Assembly (NCBI GenBank): GCA_947172415.1
Contig: OX359192.1
Coordinates: 4,280,501 to 4,344,500, forward strand
Length of the DNA stretch: 64,000 nucleotides
Source: Chondrosia reniformis
Taxonomy: Eukaryota; Porifera; Demospongiae; Chondrillida; Chondrillidae
Direction of reading: 5' to 3'
Positions within the stretch are counted from its first letter, which is position 1. Every line of letters begins with the position of its first letter. Made by a program: the position numbers and the translations under genes. Positions 46,901 to 61,500 of the stretch are shown piece by piece. The notes below the pieces were generated by a model. That model was not told the origin of the DNA. It saw only the letters and a list, made by a program, of their open reading frames with translations, and searched no databases.

Positions 46901-47187
46901 CTGTATGTACTGTGTTGGGAAATTTAAAATGACTTGATGTTATGTACACTGAACACTAACCAGCCAGCAAAGAGGGATACCTAGACTTTGTTAAGTCTTT
47001 CATGCATCCTCATTACCAGTAAATTAGTGAAGAATGTACTGATGACTGACATACATTTCAGCATAACAATGAAGTGGAATATGCATGGCTGGGTAGAATG
47101 TTGATCTGAACAGATAGACTCATTAGCATATGCATGGCCAATCTTCTGAGAAGTGACGGCTTTGAAAAAAGCCTTTATTAGAAATTG

Positions 47188-47260
47188 TAATAGAGCCACA
47201 CAACGACTCTTATAATAGAGCCACACAACGACTCTTATAATAGAGCCACACAACGACTCT
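47188..47260. repeat. 25 bp minisatellite, three copies
   Basis: The unit AATAGAGCCACACAACGACTCTTAT is repeated with a 25 bp period from 47188 to 47260. It lies just after a GGCTTTGAAAAAAGCC hairpin that also occurs near 45991. Confidence 0.85.
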
Positions 47261-47424
47261 CTAATGAAGATTACATACCAATTTCAAGCAAAGCTTTATA
47301 TCCTTAGCATACTCACTGTACATGGTATTAATGGGAGATACTTGGGCTATTTGGAGATCTAAACTATGTTTCTTAGCTGAGATCTTTTTCCTAAAGTATC
47401 GGGCTAGTGAATGATACCTTTCCT

Positions 47425-50400
47425 TCAGAGAAGGTAACATATGCCTATCTCCTTGCTTATACATACACCGCATTGATCAAATACATTCAAATCAGCGGAA
47501 GAGCCAAGCAATTTGGCAATAGCTTTACACACTGATGATTCAAGAGATACTTCAGGACAACTATTCAGTACCTCATCTACTTGTACATCTACAGCACCTT
47601 CTGTGTTCAGGTTAGGATTTTGCTCATCATTTCCATTACTATTTTCCTTTTGGACAAAACCATCTTCACCAATTTCAGATGCTATAGAACTTTCCTCACT
47701 CTTAATTGTTTTCCTACATGGAGTGGAAGACTTAGGAGAAGCCAAAGTAGGCTGGATAAATGTTGCTTCAAATGAAAACTCAGGTTCACTTGAAACACTC
47801 ACACAGTTAGCAGAGGAAATTTCAGATATGTTACCTTCCCTTTCATTTTCTCTTTCCATGATTATAGGAAGTGTTATTTTCCTTTCAATAACCTCCTTCC
47901 AACAGGATTCGGACCTTTCAGCAACATCTTCCATTGAAGCATTACGGAAATGTAACAATTCAGGCCCTTTAGATGAGATTTCTTCACCATCCTGCAAGTC
48001 ATGGAAACAAAAGCTGCCAAATGAGTCTCTGTGCCACCAAACCCCTTCACCACACTTTAAGTAAGGCCTTATTCTTTTAAGGTGAGCCTTGTAGGAATCT
48101 GTCCTTCTATTAATAAACTCTTCCTTGAAGATAGTGCCTGGGTAGGGAGGAAGTTTTGAAGCAGACTGGCTAATTCTTGAGTTTTCCTTTCTCAATTTTA
48201 ACAAGGGGTTGCTGGTTTTTTGATTCCTTTAACATTGAAGTCTTTTCAGTACCCCTCGTAGCATGTTTTCTGGCTTGTGATCAGTACACTTTGCTGCTGA
48301 TTCAGCACTCTTGAAGATTCTCTCCTCATTTTCAGTGTTGGTTGACCTGAAGTTAACAACTTCATGTTGCATAGGACCATGCACAAGTAAAGCATGAAAA
48401 TAATTTGAGATCATTGTGTCACCAAACAGCTCACAATGCAGCTCATGAACAATATATGCACAATTATAAAACTGTAGGCATTGTTTGGGACTTCTGTTAG
48501 AATCTTTTGAATACAGAATATTGGACAGTTGAACAAGACAGCAAATAAAAGTAGCCACAGTACTTGGAGTATCATATAAGTGGAATATGTGAGCTACATC
48601 TACTAGTGCTTTACGAAGGTCAGAACCATACAAATTTGCCTTCTTCCACAAGGTACTAAAATAATCACACAATGAAGTTTTTAGCCTTGAAGGCCCCAAA
48701 ACCAAGGCCAATTGTCTAAAGACAGCACCTAGATAGCCCTTTAAATCATGGAGAGGCTCACAAGGAAGGACACTGTAGCTATCTTGATGAAACTCATCTA
48801 ATGAACTTTCGGGTGCCATCATCAGTAAAGAGGGAACTCTTTGCACCCCCCGGAGCATTTCCTTTAGGACATTTAATCTACCCTTTTTATCAGACGGATA
48901 GTCCTTAACACCCCTTTTCTCTAACTCAATTCTTAACTGATTTGTGTTTAATTCTTCGTAGTACTTTATCTTACCAGGAACTTTACCAAAGTATCCTCCT
49001 GTAGCCACTTTAAGATTTTACTGCAGCGTCCTTTGTTCACACTTAACTGCATGCTGAAAATCTGCAAAACTATTACGGTGACAAACACAAGCAACACAAG
49101 GATAATTTCCACCACATGTGATTCCAGCTTTAAATTGTGCTGCAGGTTTATCACCCTTGAAGAAACATAGCCTATCAGTAATTCTGATTCCAGTTGAACT
49201 TAGAACCTCATCACTTAGACCATCCAATTCTGAGAGTTGCTCAGGAATTAAAGTAGCCTGATCTTGTAGTGATGAGGACCCATTAGCAACTACATGAATT
49301 TCTCCTTCTTGGAGAAACTCTTCTACATTTTTACCTATTTCATTTTCAGTCATGAACACAATGGGGTCATACATAACCCCAACCATTATGGCTAAAATAC
49401 CATGTGATGCTAGACTTGAGTGGTCATGCCATATCCAGATAGTCCTTGTCCTCTCATATTTGGAAAGGAGGTGTTTCAATTCCTCCAAACTCAAATTTTC
49501 AAATTGATTCATAGAATATCCTGCCCCTTTCCTAAGTACACCTAGAATATATTCCTTACTCATTGCTTCAATCTCAACATCAGTATGAAGCCTCATAAAT
49601 TTTTCATGGGCCTTCAGCAAACCATTTTGAATGTAAAACCAAGGAAATTTACGACTTTGGGCAACAGTTTCAACCCTTTCTCCTTTGTGATATCGTACTA
49701 GAGTAATGGGAATACATGGTATGCCTTCATTTAATACACCACTTTGGACAAGGGAACGGTCAATGTCTACTAATCGCCTTTTGTTAGGAGGTACAGGTAC
49801 TGCCATAGATGTGCTTTGGAATCTTTTTTTGTAGACTTTGGCTTTGGAACTATTTCAAGCCCTTGAATTCAAGGATTAATTTCTTGAGCAAGTTAGCTAA
49901 TTTTATTACTGCCATCAGTAGCACTGACATAAAACAATTTAGCTATATCACTGGCTATAAATTTAGTATTAAGGTCCCATGTTTTTAAGCATTCACAAAG
50001 TTCTGGAAATTTGCTGCATTCATGTGGTCTCAGTGGATACCGCTTCCTTTTTGGGGCTTTGTCATCAGTGGGTAGCTCAAAAAATTGTTCTTTGCGAAAG
50101 CTATCAGCCTTGCTTAAACTAATATTATTTGAATAAACAGCTTGAAGGGTACTAGAATCAAGTATGCCCTTAAAGTCTAGGATTAACTCCTTTTGTGCTC
50201 CTTTAACTAACTTATTAACATCCCCTTTACTGCAACACCTATTTCTAGAACGGTCACTCAGGGGCTTAGCAAAATTCTCTTTTTTCCCATTATATGTTTC
50301 CTTTGAAGCATTTTCTTTCTCATAATCTGATATTTCAAAAAAAGGCTTCAGTGGAAAGGTTTTCTGGATTTCTGGAAACTGCATAGCACAAGCAACACAG

Positions 50401-50775
50401 TTTGACAAAGAATGTCTTTCCTTTTCAGATGAGGACAATTCAGACCAATTGAAAGAAGAAAAAGCTTTTACATAGTTTTCCTTAAATGTTGAAGTATTAA
50501 AACTTTTGCAAAAGCGTTTTCTATCATTTTACAGTGGGATTCAAACAAACTAATGGATTTAAGACTTTTTTCTCAAAATAGTTTGGGCCAATCACAAATT
50601 GCGGTCCCACAAATAAGCTTTGAAATCTTTCTACAATATTGGACTCAACCTTCTCAGTCTTGCTTTTACTCTCCTTCTCCTAGGATGTTCCAGCACTCCT
50701 TTTAGGTAGACCTTCATACACCAATGTGTGGCAAAAGCCACAGTTAAAAGATCTTCCCGAAATTTTCACAATGTG
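47425..50775 (-). pseudogene. Degenerate large gene of the 6.9 kb element, putative DDE transposase
   Basis: Consecutive open stretches on the minus strand look like one protein of about 1000 residues broken in several places. In order: a CxxC piece near 50750 (FNCGFCHTLVYEGLPKRSAG); NIVERFQSLFVGPQFVIGPN; a basic linker (50438-49893); then 49806-49018 with IWIWHDHSSLASHGILAIMV, ENEIGKNVEEFLQEGEIHVV and KAGITCGGNYPCVACVCH; then 49008-48229 with CEPLHDLKGYLGAVFRQL and NYFHALLVHGPMQHEVVNFR; then 48204-47425, a hydrophilic tail. The acidic HDHS and GDKPAAQFKAG sites, the GGNYPCVAC cysteines and PLHDLKG resemble the layout of CACTA- or KDZ-type transposases. I recall similar multicopy uncharacterised proteins in sponges and cnidarians. 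Assignment is inference; the catalytic residues are not proven. Confidence 0.5.
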
Positions 50776-51110
50776 GCATCAAAACATTCAAAGGAAAGCA
50801 AAAATGAATTAATGCTATTCTGTCTTACTATTTCTACTTATGAGTGTCGCAGTAAATTTTGCCTTAAGCTTTATGGATCGCAGTTATAATTAGGTTTGGC
50901 TTTTTAAGAATCTTAATGTCACTAAGTCTACATCTGCATGCAAAACTAGCCTTATGTTATGGGCATGATAGCTATCTAAAAGCTATTTTATCAAAGCAAG
51001 AATGACGATTGGTATATTTCTCTGTTGAATTACATAGGTGATATTGTAGAGGCTTATTACTACGTTGTCAAATTATCAATTTGCGAAAACTTATGAAGAA
51101 TTAACCTATA
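50776..51110. other. No gene recognised
   Basis: AT-rich, probably the upstream region of the transposase-like gene. No supported ORF and no clear promoter element. Confidence 0.5.
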
Positions 51111-51111
51111 G

Positions 51112-51410
51112 TAGAGGAGGAAGGCCTATGTGACCTAAACGTTCTTAAGTAGTATAATCAAAAGATAAATAAAACGTTTCGGCCTCGTAGGCCTTAATTC
51201 CTCAACTATTGCTAACGTAGTAAATAAATAATAGCTTAGGAATTAAGGCCTACGTGACCTAAACGTTCTAAAGTAGTATTATCAAAAGATAAATAAAACG
51301 TTTCGGCCTCGTAGGCCTTAATTCCCCAGCTATTATTAACGTAGTAAATAAATAATATCTGAGGAATGAAGGCCTACGTGGCCGAAATGTTCTATTTATC
51401 TTTTGATTAT
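51112..51410. repeat. Subterminal hairpin repeats, 124 bp period
   Basis: AACGTTTCGGCCTCGTAGGCCTTAATTCC blocks (written in two parts: AACGTTTCGGCCTCGT, AGGCCTTAATTCC) alternate with their reverse complements (GGAATTAAGGCCTACGTGACC). The unit with flank GTTCTWAAGTAGTATWATCA recurs 124 bp apart, with a third half copy to 51410. Each inverted pair can form a hairpin with 30-40 bp stems. The position mirrors the left subterminal cluster. Confidence 0.8.
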
Positions 51411-52233
51411 ATGCTCATATGTCTTTGCCATTGATAATTACATAGATATTAGCAGACAGGCAATATGCTTACTGTTTCCACTTACCTCTTACGACAACAA
51501 AAAACTTCGATCAAGGAAACTGTATCGTTATCGAGAAGCCTTACGTGAAATATCAACTTCGGAAGTGTAATGTTTGTATAACGTGTTACCAAATATTTGG
51601 GTGCATATGCAACGTCATAAGACGTCATTGTATGACGGCTTGGCAATACTACTAGTATTAGGCTGACTGTCACGTGACAATACCTATATTCGATGGAGAA
51701 GAGACAAATGGAAAATGAACCTCTTACCAGACAGTGGAGGATTGTATATCTAACCATTTTTTGACATCAATCTCTTCAGTAAGTAACAGCCTAAAAGTTG
51801 TATATATACTCCTGGAATATTCCCTTGTTTAACTGAGATATGAATTGCTAGAGGCGGCCGATAAAGGTATGAAAAAAAGTTTTCGATTATAATTCAAAAA
51901 CTGAAGGGAATTTCAAAGGAGTATACATACAATCGTTAGATATCATTATCCTTCATAGAATGGTGTCAGAATTTATTATATTTTCGTATTTTCCACTGTC
52001 TGGAAAAACATTTTTCCGATTTGGGGCCTATAACTTACAGCCGCTTACCTTCTCCTTTAAGCCTGCAATCGTGATGCTCTTGTAGCCAAAATATTACGAA
52101 CGAATAGCGCTTCAATTCTATGCAATTGGTTCAATGATACAATGTTTCTAAAGTAAAATACAATAAATTAAAAAGAGTGTAAGTCGACGACTTTTGTAGA
52201 TAATTTTCGGAAGTATTGACATGTTCCACTTGC
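51411..52233. other. Right end of the 6.9 kb element, no gene
   Basis: No recognised coding sequence. The ORF at 51482-51757 on the minus strand has no domain I recognise. TTCCACTGTCTGG near 51990 and its relative CCAGACAGTGGAGG near 51728 form an inverted pair. Ends with GACATGTTCCACTTGC. Confidence 0.5.
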
Positions 52234-54209
52234 GCGGTCACGTGGGTAACCCAATATATGTTGTATATGAAGTCCTTTTTATATACCACTCACTTTTCAC
52301 TCTACATATATATGCAACATATAAGATATATAAAATGCATATAAGATATATGCAATATATATTAAATATAAGATATATAATACATATATAAGATGTATGC
52401 TTTTTCATTTTTAAGGCCCAACCTGATATTGAACTAGGGCATCCGCGTACCTTTTATCCAGACGATGTCATCCGTAACACCATCGGTCACGTCGGTCACT
52501 CAATATAGGTTGTAAATGAAGTCCTATTTATATACCACTCACTTTTGACTCTACAAATGTATGCAATATATAAGATATATAATATGCATATAAGATATAT
52601 ACAATATCTATTACATATAAGATATATAATACATATATAAAATGTATGCCTTTTTTGTTCAGAACCCAACCTTGTATTGAACCAGGGCATCCTCGTACCT
52701 TGTATCCAGACGATGTCATCCGTAACACCATCGGTAAAATGGGTCACCCAATATACGTTGTAAATGAAGTCCCATTTATATACCACTCACTTTTGACTCT
52801 ACATATATATGCAATATATAAGATAAATAATATGCATAAAAGATATATACAATATATATTACATATAAGATATATAATACGTATATAAGATGTATGCCTT
52901 TTCTTTTTTAAGGCCAAACCAGGTATTGAACCTGGGCATCCTCGAAATTTACCCGGACGATGTCATCCGTAACACCATCGGTCACGTGGGTCACCCAATA
53001 TATGTTGTAAATGAATTCCTATATACCACTCACTTTTGACTCTACATATATATGCAATATAAAAGATATATTATGCATATAAGATATTTACAATATATAT
53101 TACATGTAAGATATAAAATACATATATACGATGTAGGTTTTTTTTCTCTTTTCGGGAACTAACCTGGTATTGAGGTTGGGTATCCTCGTACCTTGTATCC
53201 AGACGATGTCTTCCGTAACACCTTCGATCACATGGGTTTCACAATATATGTCTTAAATTAAGTCCTAATTATATACCACTCACTTTTGACTCTACATATA
53301 TATGCAATATATAAGATATATAATAGCAATATAAGATATATACAATATATAATAAATATATAAGATGTATGCCTTTTTTCCTTTTTCAAGACCCAACCTG
53401 GTATTGAACTAGGGCATCCTCGTACCTTGTAAACAGACGATGTCATCCGTAACACCATCGGACACGTGGGTCACCAAATATATGTTGTAAATGATGTCCA
53501 ATTTATATCCCTCTCACTTTTGACTCTACATATATATGCAATATATAAGATATATAATATGCATATAAGATATTTGCAATATATATTACATATAAGATAT
53601 ATAACACTTATATAAGATGTAGGCTTTTTTTTATTCTTTTTTCAGGAACCAACCTGGTTTTGAACCGGGGTATCCTTGTACCTTGTCTCCAGAAGATGTC
53701 ATCCGTAACACCATCGGTCACGTGGGTCACACAATATATGTTGTAAAGGAAGTCCTTTTTATATACCACTCACTTTTAACTCTACATATGTATGCTATAT
53801 ATATATATATATAATATGCATATAAGATATATACAATATATATTACATATAAGATATATAATACATATATATGATGTATGCTTTTTTTTCAAAACCCAAC
53901 TTGGTATTGAACCAGGGCATCCTCGTACCTAGTATCCAAACGATGTCATCCGTAACACCATCGGTCACGTGGGTCACCCAATATATGTTGTAAATGAAGT
54001 CCACTTTATATACCACTCACTTTTGACTCTACATATATATGCAATATATAAGATATATAATATGCATATAAGATATATACAATATATATTACATAAAAGA
54101 TACATAATACATATAGAAGATGTATGCTTTTTCTTTTTTAAGGCCCAACCTTGTATTGAACCAGGGCATCCTCGTACCTTTTATCCAGACGATGTCATCC
54201 GTAACACCA

Positions 54210-54705
54210 TCGGTAACGTCGGTCACTCAATATATGTTGTAAATGAAGTCCTATTTATATACCACTCACTTTTGACTCTACATATGTATGCAATATATAA
54301 TATATATAATATGCATATAAGATATATACAATATCTATTACATATAAGATATATTATACATATATAAGATGTATCCTTTTTTTTCAGAACCCAACTTGGC
54401 ATTGAACCAGGTCATCGTCGTACCTAGTATCCAGACGATGTCATCCGTAACACCATCGGTAATGTCGGTCACTCAATATATGTTGTAAATGAAGTCCTAT
54501 TTATATACCACTCACTTTTGACTCTACATATGTATGCAATATATAAGATATATAATATGCATATAAGATATATACAATATCTATTACATATAAGATATAT
54601 TATACATATATAAGATGTATCCTTTTTTTTCAGAACCCAACTTGGCATTGAACCAGGTCATCGTCGTACCTAGTATCCAGACGATGTCATCCGTAACACC
54701 ATCGG
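54210..54705 (-). repeat. Recent local duplication of satellite units
   Basis: Units at about 54210-54457 and 54458-54705 share rare variants (CTTGGCATTGAACC, ATCGTCGTACCTAG, GTCGGTCACTCAATATATG) and differ at very few positions, which indicates recent tandem duplication. Confidence 0.65.
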
Positions 54706-57700
54706 TCACGTCAGTCACCGAATATATTTTGAAAAAGAAGTCCTATTTATATACCACACACTTTTGACTCTATATATCTATGCAATATATAAGATATATA
54801 ATATGCATAAAAGATATATACAATATATATTACATATAAAATATATACTACGTATATAAGATGTATGCTTTTTCTTTTTTAAGGCCCAACCTGGTATTGA
54901 ACCTGGGCATCCTGGTACTTTTTATCCAGACAATGTCATCCGTAACACCATCGGTCACGTCGGTAATATATTTTGTATATATACAAAATATATTACATAT
55001 AAGATATATAATACATATATAAGATGTATGCTTTTTTTATTTTATTCTTTTTTTCAGGAACCAACCTGGTTTTGAACCAGGGTATCCTCGTACCTAGTAT
55101 CCAGACGATGTCATCCGTAACACCATCGGTCACGTGGGTCACCCAATATATGTTGTAAATGAAGTCCTCTTTATATACCACTCACTATTGACTCTACATA
55201 TGTATGCAATATATAAGATATATAATATGCATATAAGATATATACAATATATATTACATAAAAGATATATAATACATATATAAGATGTATGCTTTTTCTT
55301 TTTAAGGCCCAACCTTGTATTGAACCAGGGCATCCTCGTACCTTTTATCCAGACGATGTCATCCGTAACACCATTGGTCACGTCGGTCACTAAATATATG
55401 TTGTAAATGAAGTCCTATTTATATACCACTCACTTTTGACTCTACACATGTATGCAATATATAAGATATATAATATGCATATAAGATATATAAAATATCT
55501 ATTACATATAAGATATATAATACATATAGAAGATGTATCCTTTTTTTCAGAACCCAACTTGGCATTGAACCAGGTCATCGTCGTATCTTGTATCCAGACG
55601 ATGTCATCCGTAACACCATTGGTCACGTCAGTCACCGAATATATGTTGTAAATGAAGTCCTATTTATATACAACACACTTTTGACTCTATATATATATGC
55701 AATATATATGATATATAATATGCATAAAAGATATATACATTATATATTACATATAAAATATATACTACGTATATAAGATGTATGCTTTTTCTTTTTTAAG
55801 GGCCAACCTGATATTGAACCTGGGCATCCTCGTACTTTTTATCCAGACGATGTCATCTGTAACACCATCGGTCACGTTGGTCACCCAATATATGTTGTAA
55901 ATGAAGTCCTATTTATATACCACTCACTTTTGACTCTACATATATATGTAATATATAAGATATATAATATGCATATAAGATATTTACAATATATATTATA
56001 TATAAGATATAAAATACATATATAAGATGTAGGCTTTTTTCCAATTTTCGGGAACTAGCCTGGTATTGAACTAGGGTATCCTCGTACCTTCTATTTATAC
56101 GATGTCTTCCGTAACACCATCGGTCACGTCGGTTTCACAATATATGTTTTAAATTAAGTCCTAATTATATACCACTCACTTTTGAATCTACATATATATG
56201 CAATATAAAAGATATATAATAGCAGTATAAGATATATGCAATAAATATTACATATAAGATATATAATACATATATAGGATGTATGCCTTTTTTTTCTTTT
56301 TTCAGGACCCAACCTGGTATTGAACCAGGGCATCCTCGCACCTTGTATCCAGACGATGTCATCCGTAACACCATCGGTCACGTCGGTCACCAAATATATG
56401 TTGTAAATGAAGTCCTATTGATATACCACTCACTTTTGACTCTATATATATATTCAATATATAAGATATACAATATGCATATAAGATATATACAATATAT
56501 ATTATATATAAGATATATAATACGTATATAAGATGTAGGCTTTTTTTCTATTTTCGGGAACCAATCTGGTATTGAACCAGGATATCCTCGTACCTCGTAT
56601 GCAAACGATGTCTTCCGTAACACCATCGGTCATGTGGGTTTCACAATATATGTTGTAAATTAAGTCCTAATTATATACCACTCACTTTTGACTCTACATA
56701 TATATGCAATATATAAGATATATAATAACAATATAGGATATATACAATATATATTACATATAAGATATATAATACATATATAAGCAGTATGCTTTTTTTC
56801 AGGACCCAACCTTGTCCAGGGCATCCTCGTAACTTGTATACAGACAATGTCATCCGTAACACCATCGGTCATGTGGGTTCCACAATATATGTTGTAAATG
56901 AAGTCCTCTATATATACCACTCACTTTTGACTCTACATATATATGCAATATATAAGATATATAATATGCATATAAGATATATACAATATATATTACATAA
57001 AAGATATATAATACATATATAAGATGTATGCTTTTTTTCTTTTTTCATGACCCAACCTGGTATTGAACTAAGGTATCCTCGTACCTTGTATCCAGAGAAT
57101 GTCATCCGTAACACTATCGGTCACGTGGGTTCCACAATATATGTTGTAAATGAAGTTCTATTTACATACCACTCACTTTTAACTTTATATATATATGCAA
57201 TATATAAAATATACAGTATACAAATAAGATATATACAATATACATTAAATATAAGATATATAATACATATATAAGATGTATGCTTTTTTCTTTTTTCGCG
57301 ACCCAACCTTGTATTGAACAAGGGTATCCTCGTAACTTGTATCCAGACGATGATATCCGTAACACCAACGGTCATGAGGGTTCAACAAAATATATTTTAA
57401 ATGAAGTCCTATTTATATACCACTCACGTTTGACTCTACATATATATGCAATATAAAAGATATATAATATGCATATAAGATATATACAATATATATTAAA
57501 TATAAGATATATAATACATATATAAGATGTATGCCTTTTTTTCTTTTTTCAGGACCCAACCTGGTTTTGAACCAGGGCATCCTCGTACCTTGTATCCAGA
57601 CGATATCAACCGTAACACCATCGGTCACGTGGGTCACATAATATATGTTGTAAATGAAGTCCTATATACCACTCAATTTTGACTCTACATATATCTGCAA

Positions 57701-59270
57701 TATTAAAAAATATATAATATGCATATAAGATATATACAATATATATTACATATAAGATATATAATACATATATAAGATGTAGGTTTTTTTTCAGGACACA
57801 ACCTGGTATTGAACCAGGGCATCCTCGTAACTTGTATACAGGCGATGTCATCCGTAACACCATCGGTCAGGTGGGTTCCACAATATATGTTGTAAATGAA
57901 GTCCTCTTTATATACCACTCACTTTTGACTCTACATATATATGCAATATATAAGATATATAATATGCATATAAGTTATATACAATATATATTACATATAA
58001 GAAATTTAATACATATATAAGATGTATGCTTTTTTCTTTTCAGGACTCAACCTTGTATTGCACTAGGGAATCCTCGTACCTCGTATCCAGACGTTGTCAT
58101 TCATAACACCATCGGTCATGTGAGTTCCACAATATATGTTATAAATGAAGTTCTATTTATACACCACTCACTTTTGACTCTACATATATATTCAATATAT
58201 ATGATATATAATATGCATATAACATATATTGAATATATATTACATATAAGATATATAATACATTTATAAGATGTGTTTTTTAAAGGACCCTACCTGGTAT
58301 TGAACCATGGCATCCACATACCTTGAATCCAGACGATGTTATCCGTAACACCATGGGTCAAGTGGTTTCCACAATATATGTTGTAAATGAAGTCCTATTT
58401 ATATACCACTCACTTTTGACTCTACATATATATGCAATATATAAGATATATAATATGCATATAAGTTATATACATTATATAATACATATAAGATATATAA
58501 TACATATATAAGATGTGTTGTTTTCTTATTTCAGAACCCTACCTGGTATTGAACCAGGGCATCCCTGCACCTTGTATCCCGACGACATCATCCGTAACAC
58601 TATCTGTCACCTGGGTTCCACAATATATGTTGTAAATGAAGTCCTATTTACATACCACTCACTTTTGACTCTACATATATATGCAATATATAAGATATAT
58701 GATATGCATATAAGTTATATACAATATATATTACATAAAAGATATATAATATATACATAAGATGTATGCTTTTATTCTTTTTTCAAGACCCAACCTGGTT
58801 TTGAACCAAGGCATCCTCGTACCTTGTATCCAGACGATGTCATCCGTAACACCATCGGTCATGTGGTTTCCACAATATATGTTGTAAAGGAAGTCCTCTA
58901 TATATACCACTCACTTTTGACTCTACATATATTTGCAATATATAACATATATAATATGCATATAAGATATATACAATATATTTATATAAAAGATATATAA
59001 TACATATATAAAATGTATGCTTTCTTTCTTTTTTTAAGACCCAACCAGGTATTGAACCAGGGCATCCTCGTACCTTGTATCCAGACGATGTCATCCGTAA
59101 CACCATTGGTCACGTGGGTTTCACAATATATGTTGTAAACGAAGTCCTATTTATATACCACTCACTTTTGAATCTATATATATATGCAATATATAAGATA
59201 TATAATGTGCTTATAAGATATATACAATATCTATTACATATAATATATATAATACATATAAGATGTATGC

Positions 59271-61500
59271 TTCTTTTTCATTTTTAAGGACCCAACCTGG
59301 TATTGAACCAGGGAATCCTCGTACCTTGTAACCAGACTATGTCATCCGTAACACCATCGGTCATGTGGGTTCCACAATATATGTTGTAAATGAAGTCCTA
59401 TTTATATACCACTCACTTTTGATTCTACATATATATGCAATATATATAATATATATATAAGATGTATGCCTGTTTTTTTCTTTTTTCAGGGCCCAACCTG
59501 GTATTGAACCGGGGCATCCTCGTTCCTTGTATCCAGACGATGTCATCCGTAACACCATCGGTCACGTGGGTCACCCAATATATGTTGTAAATGAAGTCCT
59601 ATATACCACTCACTTTTGACTCTACATATATATGCAATATGTAAGATATGTAATAGCAATATAAGATATATACAATATATATTACATATAAAATATATAA
59701 TACATATAAGATGTATGCTTCTTTTTCTTTTTTAAGGACCCAACCTGGTATTGAACAAGGGAATCCTCGTACCTTGTAACCAGACTATGTCATCCGTAAC
59801 ACCATCGGTCACGTGGGTTCCACAATATATGTTGTAAATGAAGTCCTATTTATATACCACTCACTTTTGATTCTACATATATATGCAATATATATAATAT
59901 ATATATAAGATGTATGCCTGTTTTTTTCTTTTTTCAGGGCTCAACCTGGTATTGAACCGGGGCATCCTCGTTCCTTGTATCCAGACGATGTCATCCGTAA
60001 CACCATCGGTCACGTGGGTCACCCAAGATATGTTGTAAATGAAGTCCTATATACCAATCACTTTTGACTCTACATATATATGCAATATATAAAATATGTA
60101 ATAGCAATATAAGATATATACAATATATATTACATATAAAATATATAATACATATAAGATGTATGCTTCTTTTTCTTTTTTAAGGACCCAACCTGGTATT
60201 GAACCAGGGCATCCTCGTACCTTGTAACCAGACTATGTCATCCGTAGCACCATCGGTCACGTGGGTTCCACAATATATGTTGTAAATGAAGTCCTATTTA
60301 TATACCACTCACTTTTGATTCTACATATATATGCAATTTATATAATATATATATAAGATGTATGCCTGTTTTTTTCTTTTTTCAGGGCCCAACCTGGTTT
60401 TGAACCGGGGCATCCTCGTTCCTTGTATCCAGACGATGTCATCCGTAACACCATCGGTCACGTGGGTCACCCAATATATGTTGTAAATGAAGTCCTATAT
60501 ACCACTCACTTTTGACTCTACATATATATGCAATATATAAGATATGTAATAGCAATATAAGATATATACAATATATATTACATATAAAATATATAATACA
60601 TATAAGATGTATGCTTCTTTTTCTTTTTTAAGGACCCAACCTGGTGTTGAACAAGGGAATCCTCGTACCTTGTAACCAGACTATGTCATCCGTAACACCA
60701 TCGGTCACGTGGGTTCCACAATATATGTTGTAAATGAAGTCCTATTTATATACCACTCACTTTTGATTCTACATATATATGCAATATATATAATATATAT
60801 ATAAGATGTATGCCTGTTTTTTTCTTTTTTCAGGGCCCAACCTGGTATTGAACCGGGGCATCCTCGTTCCTTGTATCCAAACGATGTCATCCGTAACACC
60901 ATCGGTCACGTGGGTCACCCAATATATGTTGTAAATGAAGTCCTATATACCACTCACTTTTGACTCTACATATATATGCAATATATAAGATATGTAATAG
61001 CAATATAAGATATATACAATATATATTACATATAAAATATATAATACATATAAGATGTATGCTTCTTTTTCTTTTTTAAGGACCCAACCTGGTATTGAAC
61101 CAGGGAATCCTCGTACCTTGTAACCAGACTATGTCATCCGTAGCACCATTGGTCACGTGGGTTCCACAATATATGTTGTAAATGAAGTCCTATTTATATA
61201 CCACTCACTTTTGATTCTACATATATATGCAATTTATATAATATATATATAAGATGTATGCCTGTTTTCTTCTTTTTTCAGGACCCAACCTGGTATTGAA
61301 CCGGGGCATCCTCGTTCCTTGTATCCAGACGATGTCATCCGTAACACCATCGGTCACGTGGGTCACCCAATATATGTTGTAAATGAAGTCCTATATACCA
61401 CTCACTTTTGACTCTACATATATATGCAATATATAAGATATGTAATAGCAATATAAGATATATACAATATATATTACATATAAAATATATAATACATATA
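59271..61500 (-). repeat. 448 bp dimeric higher-order repeat, five copies
   Basis: The marker TTCTTTTTC following GATGTATGC occurs at 59271, 59719, 60167, 60615 and 61063, exactly 448 bp apart. Each period has two different monomers: one with TTAAGGACCCAACC and ACCAGACTATG, and one with CAGGGCCCAACC and GAACCGGGGCATCCTCG and a shortened tail. The copies are nearly identical, so this is the youngest part of the satellite in this window. Confidence 0.92.

Larger units (their letters stand above)
45328..52233 (-). mobile_element. 6.9 kb DNA transposon with GCAwGTGGAACATGTC ends, CMC/KDZ-like candidate
   Basis: The satellite head is split between ACCATCG (to 45327) and CGGTCACG (from 52235). The ends are inverted repeats: GCATGTGGAACATGTC (45328-45343), and GCAAGTGGAACATGTC as the reverse complement of the right end, 15 of 16 identical. 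CGG is present on both sides (45326-45328 and 52235-52237), a 2-3 bp target duplication depending on where the end is set. Inside: subterminal repeats on both sides, a small CCCH-finger ORF and a long degenerate gene. A 2-3 bp duplication with subterminal repeats fits the CMC group (CACTA/Mirage/Chapaev), but the ends do not start with CACTA, so the family is unassigned. Confidence 0.7.
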
